Positions 9,932 through 20,130 of a DNA stretch of 64,000 nucleotides are shown one piece after another. Location: assembly GCA_023374025.1 (NCBI GenBank), contig SIJG01000125.1:13983-77982 (forward strand), given 5' to 3'. This DNA comes from Heterodera schachtii. Its lineage: Eukaryota > Nematoda > Chromadorea > Rhabditida > Heteroderidae. The position numbers and the translations under genes are program-made. The stretch's first letter is position 1, and each line of letters opens with the position of its first letter. Below the pieces are notes generated by a model. That model did not search any database. It had not been told where the DNA came from and saw only the letters and a program-made list of their open reading frames with translations.

Positions 9932-11261
9932 ATGTGATGGGCCAAATGCAATTTCTTCCGCTGGCCAAGCGTTGTCCAAATGGTTTCACACGCCGAGAAA
10001 AGACGGGCAACCGAGGTGATTGCGTTTTAATTATTTGTGGAATCAATCAAATCTCGAATGGGTCAACAATTTCAAGAAGGTGGCCGGCCACAATTTTGTC
10101 GGTCGGGGTCGTTTTCGCGTGGCCGTTTTCGCGTGGCCGTTTTCGCGTGGCCGTTTTCGCGTGGCTGTTTTCGCGTGGCCGTTTTCGCGTGGTTGCATAT
10201 TAGAGAATTCATTACTAGGGATGCGATTTTTAGACACAAAAATCGCGAATTCGACCAATTCCGAACCCCTAACCCGAACATTTTTCGAGAATTAAATTTA
10301 AAAATTTTTTTATTTCTCTTAAAACATTGTTTATAGTGACTCACCATCCCAAATGCAATTTGGTATAAAATTGTTTTTTCTCTTTCTGGCAGGCTTATTT
10401 ATCATAATTTGAAAAAATTTTCAACCCCTATTACAGAATTTTTTCTATCCCGGCCCCCGAAAAAGAAAAAAAGAAAAGAAATGTCGTGATGCCGATGGTC
10501 GGATTCTGTGTCTCATTCACGTTGTCAATACTAGAGTTGTTAATCTTTACAAGCATAAAAATGAGGACGCTTTTGAGTAAATAAAAGCAAAAAATTGTTT
10601 GAAATCGGGTTTGGGATTCGAAATAGGTCGAAATGTATGTTCGGCACCCATCCGACCAATTTCAATCCTAATAGGCACTCACGCGAAAACGTACCCCACG
10701 CGAAAACGGCCACGCGAAAACGGGCCCCACGCGAAAACGGCCACGCGAAAACGGCCACGCGAAAACGTCCTGGCCCCCAATTTTGTTAATCGACTACTAA
10801 TTGATTGATGATTGCCTTTGATTTTAATCGACTAATTGATTGATTGCCCTTGATTTACGCTTTATTTTTTATTTAGACTTTTCTCTGTGCCACCGCTTTG
10901 GTCAGTTACAGCCTTCAATCTAAAATGTTCGCACCCGCCGAGCCATTTGAATTGGTGAACAAACGAACTAAAGAAAAGCTGACACTGGAGGAAATGTCAC
11001 TTTATGGTGGTGGTGATTGGCTGTTGAAACGATGTCCAATAATTGTTGGGGAAACAGCGGTGACGGTTCAGTGGGAAATCGACGAAAATTTGGATGACAA
11101 TTTGAACACTGTCAAATTTACTTTCTTGGGTGGCATTAATTGCATTGGGTGAGAAGACTCTGATGCAACAGCATTCATTTTGATTTTGTCGAAAAATTAA
11201 AAAAAAATTATTTAGGCCATTGTCGCCACCAGCGGAAGAAAAAGAAAAAGCGGACGAATGA
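9932..11261 (+). pseudogene. Class A F-box-like pseudogene, 5' truncated
   Basis: Only the end of the central exon remains (9932-10080; DGPNAISSAGQALSKWFHTP, later EWVNNFKK), followed by complete exon 4 (10877-11148; FELVNKRTKEKLTLEE, LLKRCPIIVGE) and exon 5 (11216-11261; GPLSPPAEEKEKADE). An in-frame TGA replaces the expected CGA near 10016. Exons 1-2 and most of exon 3 are gone. The intron between the central exon and exon 4 holds a 678-bp transposon with a 9-bp target duplication. Exons 4-5 are open, so loss of the front end may be recent. Confidence 0.7.
10100..10777. mobile_element. Mutator-like MITE with GTTTTCGCGTGGCC tandem termini
   Basis: The left terminus is about six tandem copies of GTTTTCGCGTGGCC (10109-10195). 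The right terminus is the inverted array (about 10680-10770). CAATTTTGT at 10091-10099 and 10778-10786 is a perfect 9-bp target duplication. The interior carries the TTCGGGTTTGGGATTCG dispersed repeat. The outermost bases (GGCCAGGACGTTTTCG) are shared with the GTTTTCGTACCGCC element at 50107-50962. Inserted in an intron. Confidence 0.8.
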
Positions 11262-11410
11262 AAGCAACGAAAATTAATTATATTTGAGAAATAAATGGTC
11301 GATGATCTCACCAATTGGAATTTGATTTGATGCTCTCTTTTTCTCGTCAGAAATGCTTTCTTTGTTAATTCTTACATTTATTTGCTTTGCTCTTTTTGTG
11401 GTACAATTTC

Positions 11411-11613
11411 GGTACTTCCGTGTTTTGCTACCCCCCCCCCCCCCTCGAAAAATTTTATAGATTCCATATCTTGGAGTTTTCAAGGACATTGACTATGCAA
11501 ATGGTGTTTGTTTTGAAATCTGATGACAGCTCATACATTTAACAAAATTTCTATGATTTTTTTGAAATTTAAAAATTTTTCGGGGGGAGGGGGTAGCAAA
11601 ACAAGGAAGTACC
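11411..11613. mobile_element. 203-bp MITE with GGTACTTCC ends and poly-C block
   Basis: Inverted ends GGTACTTCCGTGTTTTGCTA (11411) and its near-complement ending at 11613. A run of 14 C follows the left end and a G-rich run precedes the right end. ACAATTTC at 11403-11410 and 11614-11621 is a perfect 8-bp duplication. Relatives at 17250-17565 and 60199-60422. Confidence 0.8.
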
Positions 11614-12149
11614 ACAATTTCTTGGTATCATTTGAAAAACTTAAACTATAGGTTTTTTTCTTATGTTTTCGGTTTTTTCTACCTCAATTTTTTCAGTTCA
11701 ATTTCAGTGACTATACAAATTAAAAAGGATTCTTTTATTTTTTCGCTTTATGGCATTTTTATGCTGTTTTTTTTGAATATTCAAAAATATTTACGAATTT
11801 TTCAAAAAATACACTTGGTAAGATTTTTTTTGAAAATCCCTGTCCTGTATAGAATGCGTATCTTAACAACGAAAATAACTCGCAATGTTTTTAAAAGGAT
11901 TTTGGCCCCCAACGGAAAAATTTTCCCGCCTTCGGACCCCATTCATTCCTTTAAATTTGCAAAATTTGTGCCAAAACTTGTTTTTATTCAAAATGTTTTA
12001 CAAAATTTATTCGGCAGAGTCTTTCGGCACCGGCAGACCTTTCCCATTAAATTTTTTGTTTGAAATAATATGAAAAACCGATCGTTGGGAAAAAATGTTT
12101 GCCCAAATCAAAAGTCAACTAAGTTTTCCTGCTTAGAAAAAACAATTTC
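11614..12149. other. AT-rich intergenic DNA
   Basis: No supportable gene. An open frame at 11632-12063 (phenylalanine-rich) has no family features and lies in repeat-like sequence containing degenerate TTCGGCACCGGCAG hairpin relics near 12020. Confidence 0.35.
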
Positions 12150-12503
12150 GGCTCTAGTGCACTTTATGAGTCCAATCAATTGACAATCACTGGTTTTTAT
12201 ACAATAACTTTGTTCATGTTTGGATAAACCCTATCTTTTTGGTAGTATTCGAAAGCATAAAGTCTAACGAAGCTAAAATGTATAAAATCGCAGCGTTTAG
12301 GCAATTACGAAAAAAGATCTGACTAATTAAGTAATTGTTGATTATTTTCGTTTTTAACTTTCTTGAAATGTTAGAATTCTCTTGTTTTCTCGTATTATTA
12401 CATAATTTAGACTATGTGCTTTCGAATGCTACCAAAAAGATAGGGTTTATTGTATAAAACCAGGTATTGTCAATTCATTGGACTCATAAAGTGCACTAGA
12501 GCC
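12150..12503. mobile_element. Palindromic MITE, GGCTCTAGTGCACTTTATGA ends
   Basis: Long inverted arms. The left starts GGCTCTAGTGCACTTTATGA and includes CTATCTTTTTGGTAGTATTC; the right is its complement. No coding capacity and no clear target duplication. The end motif GACTCATAAAGTGCACTAGA recurs in fragments elsewhere in the window (around 43090-43115). Confidence 0.65.
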
Positions 12504-12601
12504 AAATCTTTTTCTGCTTACTTTTTGGAATATACAGAAAGTTTTTTACTTAGTTAACAATCACAACTTTCGATAAAACTGTGCAAAATTGTAGCAAAAA
12601 A

Positions 12602-13852
12602 ATGAACAGATGGTAAGGAATTTTCGTAAATAAAATTACAAATTTTTTCCCTAATTTCCCATGTTTAAGTTGGATATGTAGCGACGTGTGGATGGACATT
12701 CTTCCATCTTTTGACCGCTTCCAACTTGGCCTCAAAATGGCATTGCTTTCCGACCGTTTCGACATTTTAGTGGACAAACATTTCGATGGCAAAAGCGAAT
12801 TGACAATTAGCAATTGGACAATGATTCGCAAGGACAGAGGACCAAAACCGAAACTGTCTGAATGGATCGATGGCAAATGGGTGGATTTTCCATTTCCTGA
12901 CCGTCCGCTGCCAAATAGAATTCGCTTTAAGCATCTTAATATTCGGTAATTTAAACTTTTATGTATTTTAAGGCTTATTTTTTATATTTCTTCAGGTACA
13001 TTGACCATTCCGTCATTGAATTTCTCCGTTCCAACAAGCAAATTTGGGACAAAAGGGGCACCAAGTTGGAGCTGTCTATTGCAAATATTCAACCAATTTG
13101 GGATGTTTTTATCCGTCAAATTTGGCCAATTTTTACAACAAACCTTCGTCATTTGCGCATCGACAATGGCGATGATTTGGTCAATTTGCGTCGTCTGATT
13201 TCACCAACAATTCTCACTGATGTTATTCATCTGAATTCAATCGATTCTGGTGTTCTATTACCCGACGTAATTGCTAATGATGGACCAAATGCAACTGTTG
13301 GCCAAGTGTTGTCCAAATGGTTGCACACTCCGACAATTGATGGCCAACCAAAGCGATTGCATTGCCGTGATTATTATGGTCGACCAAAAAATCTTGAATG
13401 GGTCAACAATTTGAAGGAGGTGGTCGGCCATAATTTGACTGTTTTGATTGCCTTTGATTTGCATTTTTTGCTTGTTTAGGCATTTCTCCGTGCCATTTCT
13501 TCCGTCAGTTACATTATTCGAATTGATCATGTGAGAGCAATGCCAACTGAGCCTTTTGAATCGGTGAACGAACGGACCAAAGAAAAGCTCACGTTGGAGA
13601 AAGTGCCACATTATGATGATTTTGATTTGCTGTTGAAGCGATGTCCAATTAGTGAAAAGGCGGCGATTCAATGGAAAAATTGGGACGACAAATTGAACAA
13701 TGTCAAATTTGATTTGTGGGGCGGCAATGATAGCCTTGGGTGAGAGCAACAACCAACGGAATTTGATTTGGTTGAAAAACAAAAATTAATTTAGGCCATT
13801 GTCTCCATCAACGGAAGAAAAAGCGGATCAAAGCAATGAAAATGTTGTCTGA
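12602..13852 (+). CDS. Class A F-box-like protein (five exons, intact)
   Basis: Predicted 342 residues from exons 12602-12612, 12670-12945, 12996-13419, 13480-13739 and 13795-13852, all in phase. Landmarks in order: WICSDVWMDILPSFDRFQL (about 5-23), LLSDRFDILVDKHFDGKSEL, YIDHSVIEFLRSNKQIWD, IWPIFTTNLRHL, SPTILTDVIHLNSI, GQVLSKWLHTP, EWVNNLKE, ATP-unrelated C-terminal FESVNERTKEKLTLEK and LLKRCPISE. The last exon encodes GPLSPSTEEKADQSNENVV, longer and less acidic than in the gene at 7951-9212. The start ATG is followed by the family-standard GTAAGG donor. Function is inferred from the F-box-like motif only; likely nucleo-cytoplasmic. Confidence 0.8.
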
Positions 13853-14689
13853 GTGCGCGGAAGTGAATTACAATAATTTATTTGAGAAATGGCCGATCTC
13901 ATCTATTGGAAAAACGGATTTTATGCTCATTTTCTCTCATAAATGCTTTTGTTGCTTCTTACATTTATTTGTAAATCTCGAAATTTTTTGAAATTATGTT
14001 AAAAAACCGCTAAGTTATGGTACGGTTGCTGAATTTTTTTGGAGTTGCTGATTATTTTTGAAGCTAGTGAGAATGGCGGCCATATTGTGCATTAGAGATT
14101 GATAGAAATTTTTGACTTATAAATTTTTTTTTACGCCCGGAACTCAACCCCTCCTTTATATTCGGTAACATTTTGGCGAATTTCAATCGTTTATCCTGAT
14201 ACATATGCATGTAATTTGCCCAAAATAAAGAGAAATCTATCTTTAATTAATTCTTTTCGCTTCGCATCATAGATTCAGCTTTATTACAACAAATTTTTGA
14301 AAAATAAGAAAGATTTTTTTAAATTTTTGAAAAACAATTATGGCGGCGAAATGGACATTTTTCTAGGGGTGGCGAACCGGCCGCGGCGAAGTGGCCGCGA
14401 CGAACCGGGCGGTTCCCGTTATGTCCATTATTTATTTTTGGCCACAGACCATTTTAATCTCTCCCATCCGTTTCAAATCGCTCACTTTTATTTGGCTATA
14501 TAAAGACGTCGAAAAGACCAACATTTCTTGTCTTGACAATGAATGTGGCGATGACGCACTTTGGTGTCAGTCCGTGCCGGGTTCGTCCGGTAGCCCAAAA
14601 GGCATTTGTTTAATCCCAAAAACCGGTCCGGGGTCAAATTCTCTCAACCTTTTAGGAATTTTCCAAAAATCTGAGCTCTCTCTCTCTCG
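13853..14689. other. Intergenic region with repeat fragments
   Basis: No gene supported. 14590-14690 (CCCAAAAGGCATTTGTTTAATCC to GAGCTCTCTCTCTC) recurs at about 16585-16680, next to the 3' end of another class A gene, so it is a duplicated 3' flank of the minus-strand A genes. 14370-14410 is a short GC-rich patch. Confidence 0.4.
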
Positions 14690-15607
14690 TTAACTCGGCC
14701 CTGCGGCACTCGAGCACACATTTTCGTCACTTTTATCTGCTGGTGGAGACAGTGGCCTAAATTAAATGCAATTTAATTGGGTAAAAAAGGAAATTAACAA
14801 TGGCAAATGCCATTGATCACTCAATCAATGCTTACACTTACCCAATGTAATTTTGGAAGCCATGCATATTAAAACAGAGAATGTTCAAATTGGCGTCCGA
14901 ATAGTAAAAATCGTCCGCCAAATTTTCGTCTTTCTCCCGCTGTTTTTGGTCCGCCGCCGTCTCTCCACTAATTGGGCATCGCTTCAACAGCCAATTAGCG
15001 TTCGATTCTTTGCTCAGTGTCAACTTTTCCTTGGTTTGTTCGTTCATCAATTCAAATGGCACAATCTGTGTTGTCCGGTGATCGTCAAAACGAATTTTGT
15101 AGCTGGCCGAAACAGTGGCACGGGGAAATGTCTAAACAAAAGTGAAGCGCAAATCATCAAAGGCAATCAATTAGTAAGTTGTGTAATCAAAATGTGTGCC
15201 GTCCGCCACCTCTTTGAAATTGGTGATCCATTCGAGATCCAACTGATACGAATTAGCCCAACATCGCAATCGCTTTGGTTGTCCATTCGTGGTTGGAGTG
15301 TGCAACCATTTGGACAGCGCTTGGCCGGCAGAAAGAGTTGCAGTTGGCACATTGAAATGATCAGCAATTACACCGTGGCACAGAATATAGGAATTGATTG
15401 CATTCAGATGATTGAGATCGGTGAGCATTGTCGGTGAAATGCGATGACGCAAATTGTCCAAAGCAGCACCATTGGAAAAGCCCAAATGGCGAATGTTTGC
15501 CGAAAAAATGGGCCAAATTTCACGGACAAAAACATCCCAAATTCGCTGGATGTCGATGGGTTTTTTATGTTCAAATGAATTCATTGACAATTCCAGATCG
15601 GTGCCAC
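14690..15607 (-). pseudogene. Class A F-box-like gene, 5' truncated
   Basis: Exons read on the minus strand: central exon from about 15607 to 15210 (GTDLELS, IWDVFVREIWPIF, GQALSKWLHTP, EWITNFKE), exon 4 at 15131-14842 (FELMNEQTKEKLTL, LLKRCPISGE) and exon 5 at 14756-14690 (GPLSPPADKSDENVCSS). No stop or frameshift in what remains. Start exon, F-box exon and the first ~25 codons of the central exon are missing. At about 15607 the sequence switches abruptly to the downstream flank of a class B gene (ATCGTTGATAAAATGGCTAA), so a rearrangement joined the two. It could be transcribed only from a borrowed promoter. Confidence 0.65.
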
Positions 15608-15824
15608 TTATTATTAGCCATTTTATCAACGATTAATTACTCACAATGAATTTCACTTATGTATGTACAAAAATACAATGGAAATGGACAAATTTGCAAG
15701 AAAGCAAAAGCCAAAATACAAACAAACAAATTATACACAATATTGAAATGGCATAAGTGCCAATGTGATTTCGATCACATAATCGCATCAATTAATTGAT
15801 TAATTAATTCATTCCTGCTGCTGA

Positions 15825-16280
15825 TCAGTGGTCATTCGGCCCGGGAGAAGCGGCGTCGAGAAAACTAAAAAAAAAACATTGTTCAATTGGTGATTGAACT
15901 CATAAAATCATTAAGCATTTTAAATTTTGTTCACCCGTCGTCGTATCCGCCATCGCTGATCACAATGTCAATTGGGTTCGTTCGAGCAATCATTTCCTCC
16001 CTCACATTATCCAATTTTCTCCAATCCCATCCAACGGACAACGGCTGAGCCAAAAGTCATTTGCAGCATTTTGTTGAAGTGCCAATTTCTCTCCAGTCAC
16101 TTCGTTGATCAGATCAAATGGCACAACGGAGTCAATTGGAGAAGACAGCGGAAAGTTAAAAGCAATGCGAAAAGTAACCGGAGAAGAAGCATTGGAAAAT
16201 GCCTAAAAATGGGACAAAAAATCATAGAAAAACCAATTAAATAGGGATAATCACCGCTTTGAACTGTTCCATCGTTGATT
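15825..16280 (-). pseudogene. Class B F-box-like gene, 3' exons only
   Basis: The end of the central exon (about 16280-16254; STMEQFKA) is followed by exon 5 (16202-15935) and the last exon (15864-15825; LDAASPGPNDH). Exon 5 keeps FSNASSPVTFRI, FDLINEVTGEKL and DGGYDDG, but a base is missing in the RCPIGWD codons (CCGTTGGATGG for CCAATTGGATGG), shifting the frame. Everything upstream of 16280 is lost. The intact last exon supports the view that class B genes have this small terminal exon. Confidence 0.65.
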
Positions 16281-16802
16281 ACAGAATTTTACAAAAAAAA
16301 GCGGGTGTTTACGAAGCAACTTTTTTATAGCTTCGAAATTTCAAGCTGAAAAATTATCAGACTGATTGAGCGTGTTATATTTGTCTGATTAATTTGGCTT
16401 TTTTGTTATTAATTGTTGTTGCATTTTGGTGATCAATTTCTACAGTTATTGATTTATTGATAAATGATCACTGATCAGCACATAAAATGCCATTTTGTTA
16501 ATTTGTGACTAAAAATATCGCTGCTGGGTGGGAAACAAATGCGAATCAAAATTTTTAGGCCGGATAAGTTCTGCTGGAAAAAAAGAAAGGGTTTTGTTTA
16601 ATCCCGAAAAGCGGACCGGGATCAAAATTCTCTTATCCTTTTAGAAATTTTCCAAAAAGCCGAGCTCTCTCTCTCTATCGTTAACTGCAAAAAAAGTCCA
16701 AATCTTTCATTTCACACAAATATAAATACACAAATAAATTATATTTCAATTATGAAATCCAAAAAAGGATCGGTCGATCTTTTTTTTCAAATAATAATCC
16801 AT
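16281..16802. other. Intergenic repeats
   Basis: Contains TTTGTCTGATTAATTTGGC, also found at 29343-29400 at the edge of the GC-rich island, and a copy of the 14590-14690 flank. No gene. Confidence 0.35.
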
Positions 16803-18833
16803 TCATTCATTGCGCTGATCACTGCTTGGCCCCGCGGCACTCAAGCACACATTTTCGTCACTTTTATCTGCTGGTGGAGACAATGGCCTAAAAATTAAAT
16901 GCAATTTAATTGGGTGAAAAAGAAATTTAGCAATGGCAAATGCCATTAATGACTTAAAAATGCTTACACTTACCCAATGGCATTTTGGAAGTCAGTCAAA
17001 TACAAAAAGACAATGTTTAAATTGGCATCCGAATTTTCATCTTTCTTCTCCCCATTAATTTGGCATCGCTTTAAAAGCCATTCACCACCACCATAATGTG
17101 ACACTTTCTCCAATGTCATCTTTTCATTGGTCCGTTCATTCTCCAATTCAAATGGCACAATTGGCGATGTTTCCACGTGCAAATAGAAGTGAACGGTGTA
17201 ACTGACAGAAGTGCGAGCACGGCCAAAAACCTAAACAAAATCAAAATACGGTACTAATACAGTTTGACCCACATAAATTTTGTTTTTAATGATAAAAATG
17301 TGTTTCCAGGGGTTTTCGGGGCTGCTGATCATCTCTATTTGACGAATTTCCGAACCCCTAACCTGAAATTCTATGATGCCATATAATTCAACACATATTC
17401 AAAAAAAAAACAAATAAAATTTAACAAAATTTCTTAAGTTCAATTAAATGTTCGAATTTCGGGTTAGGGATCGGAAATTCGTCAAATAGAGTTCAAATTC
17501 ATGATCAGCGGCCCCGAAACCCCCTGGAAACATGTTTTTATCAATAAAACAACTGTATTAGTACCCAAAATACAATTTTAAAACCAAAAATAATTATGAA
17601 AATGTGACGACGACCTGCTTGAAATTGTCGACCCATTCAGCATTTGTGGATGCCATTAATTCGTAGCAAGTCAACCACTTTTGCTGAAGACCATCTTTTC
17701 TCGGCACGTGTAACCATTTGGCCAATGCTTGGCCGGCAGAAATTATTGTATTTGGCTGATCAAAATCATCACCAATTGTACCGGGGCACAGACTACCAGA
17801 AAGGATTGAATTCAATTGAATGATATCAGTGAGAATTGTTGGCGATGTGAGATGAAGCAAAGCGTTCAAATGTATGGCATTGGGAAAGCCCAAATGGCGA
17901 ATGTTTGTCGCAAAAGCGGGCCAAATTTGACGGACAAAAATATCCCAAATTGGCTGGACATCAGTTGGGTTGTCTGAAGGCACAAACAAATCCAATTTGG
18001 TGCCACTTCTGTCCCAAATATGCTTGTTGGAACGGAAAAATGTGATGACGAAATGGTCAATGTAGCTGAAGAAACAAACACATAAAAAGTGTTTTAATAT
18101 ACAAAAATGTGTTTAAAATTATTCAATCCGAATGTTATTAAAGCGGATTTTGAAGTTCGAAAATCCAAATTTTTGGATTTCCTATTTTTGGTTCAAAATC
18201 GGTTTAAATATACTTAAATGTTCTAAAAATTATCATTTTGCAATAACAGCTCATTTAAGTCGTTTATAGATCAAAGATTGGAAATTCAAAAAAATTTTTT
18301 TCGAACTTTTGTTCGAATTTGGGTCCGGGGTTCGGATTGGCCAAAATAGATGCCGTGTTCGTGATCGGGCGACCCAGAAAACCCTTGGAAATATGTTTTC
18401 ATGATTATTGAAAACAAAAAAATATTTTTTTCCAAAAAGGGGGGGGGGGTACCATCTAAAGTATTACCCAAAAAGGTTTAAAATTACTCAATCCGAATGT
18501 CATTAAAGCGGATTTTGTTGGGCAACGGACGGTCCGGCAATGGAAATTCCACAAATGTGCCATCGATCAGAACAGACAGTTTCGGTTTCGATGCTTTGTC
18601 CTTGCAAATTATGATTTGTCTCAAAATTGTAAATTCCGTTGTGCCATCAAAATGTTTGTCCACCAAAACATCGAAACGATAAGAAAGCAATGCCATTGTG
18701 AGGCCGAGTTGGGCATAGTCAAAGAAGGGCAGAATGTTCAGCCAAACGTCGCTACAAATCCAACTGAAACATGGAAAAAATTGGGTAAATAAAAATTTTG
18801 TAATTACAAAAAAATTCCTTACCGTCGGTTCAT
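16803..18833 (-). CDS. Class A F-box-like protein (five exons, intact)
   Basis: Predicted 359 residues from exons 18833-18823, 18763-18488, 18065-17615, 17230-16974 and 16887-16803. Order of motifs: WICSDVWLNILPFFDYAQL, LLSYRFDVLVDKHFDG, YIDHFVITFFRSNKHIWD, IWDIFVRQIWPAFATNIRHL, SPTILTDIIQLNSI, GQALAKWLHVP, EWVDNFKQ, FELENERTNEKMTLEK. The last exon gives GPLSPPADKSDENV followed by AAGPSSDQRNE, which resembles the class B terminal exon. Intron 2 (422 bp) holds a duplicated exon-2 end plus an insertion; intron 3 (384 bp) holds a MITE. Both should be spliced out. The promoter is shared head-to-head with the class B relic on the plus strand. Confidence 0.78.
17250..17565. mobile_element. 316-bp MITE in an intron, 8-bp target duplication
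   Basis: Ends GGTACTAATACAGTTTGA and AACTGTATTAGTACC. CAAAATAC at 17242-17249 and 17566-17573 is a perfect duplication. Inner arms carry inverted TTTCCAGGGGTTTTCGGGGC and the dispersed GGTTAGGGATCGGAAATTCG repeat. The host is intron 3 of the class A gene at 16803-18833. Confidence 0.85.
18114..18478. repeat. Insertion flanked by a duplicated exon end
   Basis: 18114-18151 repeats the exon-2 end at 18479-18515 (AATCCGAATGT.ATTAAAGCGG). The copy nearer exon 3 has lost its GT donor (AT instead), so only the outer one should splice. Between them lies AT-rich DNA with GTTCGAATTTGGGTCCGGGG and a G run followed by GGTACCATC, a partial member of the poly-C MITE group. Confidence 0.6.
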
Positions 18834-19072
18834 TTTGCGCCAATTAGCTGAGTACACTTATAATTATAATAAGGTAGTGGTAAATTATGATTACAGAAAA
18901 TGACATTTTCTGTCAATTTTCTCTGCCTTTTATATGTATGATTTTTCCTCATCGGTACTCAAATGTACGCTAATATTTTTAGTATAAAAATGCCCTTTTT
19001 TCCTGTTCTCCTCCTCATTCCATTCATTCATTCATTCTTCCCTATATTTCCCGGTCACTTTGTGCTGCAAAA
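18834..19072. promoter_or_regulatory. Head-to-head class A / class B promoter
   Basis: Lies between the start codons of the minus-strand class A gene (18833) and the plus-strand class B relic (19073). Two opposed TATA-like boxes are about 45 bp apart: TATAAAAGG on the minus strand (about 18926-18937) and TATAAAAATGCC on the plus strand (18983-18994). The plus box follows CAAATGTACGCTAATATTTT. The arrangement recurs at 31532-31766. Confidence 0.6.
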
Positions 19073-19521
19073 ATGTCTTCAGAAATTTTGTACGTTTATT
19101 ATTCCCTTTTTTTAAATTTTCCGCTTTTCCTTTTGTTCAATTTTTGACCAGCAGAATTGGGAGATAAAAATTCTTGAAACTAATTTTAAGGCTTAGCTTA
19201 ATCGGCTTCAAAAAAAATTCAAAAAGAACTAAAATTTCACATTTTGCTGTGACTTTTCGCTTCCCTTTCATTTATTAATTTATCAAATTCATTTTTCAGT
19301 TTGTGTGCCGTGCTTCTTCTGTTGGTCGGCTGTGCCACTATTCTTTTTTGGTTCTTTTTGGACAATGCCAAAAAACGGCGACGCCCCCACAAAAAAGAAA
19401 TTTAAAATAAAGCAAAAAATTTGAAAATTTCATAAAAAATCTTTCTCCGATGGAAATCCATTGCCAATCCCGCAAAATCCGTTGCCCAACGAAGTCATCG
19501 GATTCAAACGCATTCAGATCC
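19073..19521 (+). pseudogene. Class B gene relic: membrane-anchor exons with collapsed F-box exon
   Basis: Exon 1 (19073-19089, MSSEI) ends at GTACGT. Exon 2 (19300-19405) encodes a single membrane segment (LLLLVGCATILFWFFL) and a basic tail (KKRRRPHKKEI). In intact class B genes exon 2 ends AT followed by GTAAA and splices into the F-box exon. Here the donor reads ATTTAAAA, so the frame closes at TAA 19403-19405, giving 40 residues. Only the last third of the F-box exon follows (about 19446-19521; GNPLPIPQNPLPNEVIGF). It may still make a 40-residue anchor peptide, but it looks like a deletion product. Confidence 0.6.
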
Positions 19522-20130
19522 GTATGGGTGAGGGAAGAGAGTCCGGCGGTACCGATAGACGCCGCCGGGAAAATTTTTTGAAACGTTTGCTCTGTTTCTT
19601 AGCAAACTGTGCCCAAAAACTGACCAAATTTCTTATGCAAGTCTGAAATTTTCAATTTTATCTTGAGTAAATAAATTATTCACGGAAAAACCGTGAATTG
19701 ACCCCATGAATCGTGACCGTGATCGAAAACCCCCGTGAAATTCACGATAACCGTGACCGGGTGCGTCACGGCGCACCTCTAATAGGCGCCGCCGGAAAAT
19801 TTTTGTAATTTTTAATGGATTTCTTAACGATTTTGTTCAAAAAATGACAAAATTTTACGATTTGGAGCCAATTTTTTAAGAGAATAAGAATTTTTAGGGG
19901 GCGGCGAAAATCCAAAAAATAAGACTAAAATAAGGGCAAATCTTACAAATATGGACAAAGGGTAACCCTGGTTTTAATTGATACTAATGATGCACAACAA
20001 ACAAAGAAAATAAATATGTAATATTATAGAACGAAAGAATTAACAAAATCATTTCTGAGAAAATAAGCACAACAAATTGAGATCGATCATTTCTCAAATA
20101 CAATTAATTAATTATGCATTTCCGTACATT
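19522..20130. repeat. Transposon-derived block, also present at 51471-52264
   Basis: Contains the hairpin motif GGCGGTACCGATAGACGCCG (19542-19569), an inverted GTGAATTGACC/GTGAAATTCACG segment ending GCGCACCTCTA (19680-19785), and GGGGGCGGCGAAAATCC. The same blocks in the same order lie 32 kb downstream, upstream of a paralogous class A gene, so both were copied together. Confidence 0.65.

Noticed and set aside
11632..12063. A 143-codon Phe-rich plus-strand open frame.
   Set aside because: AT-rich low-complexity sequence between two MITEs, without splice context, conserved motifs or a family match.
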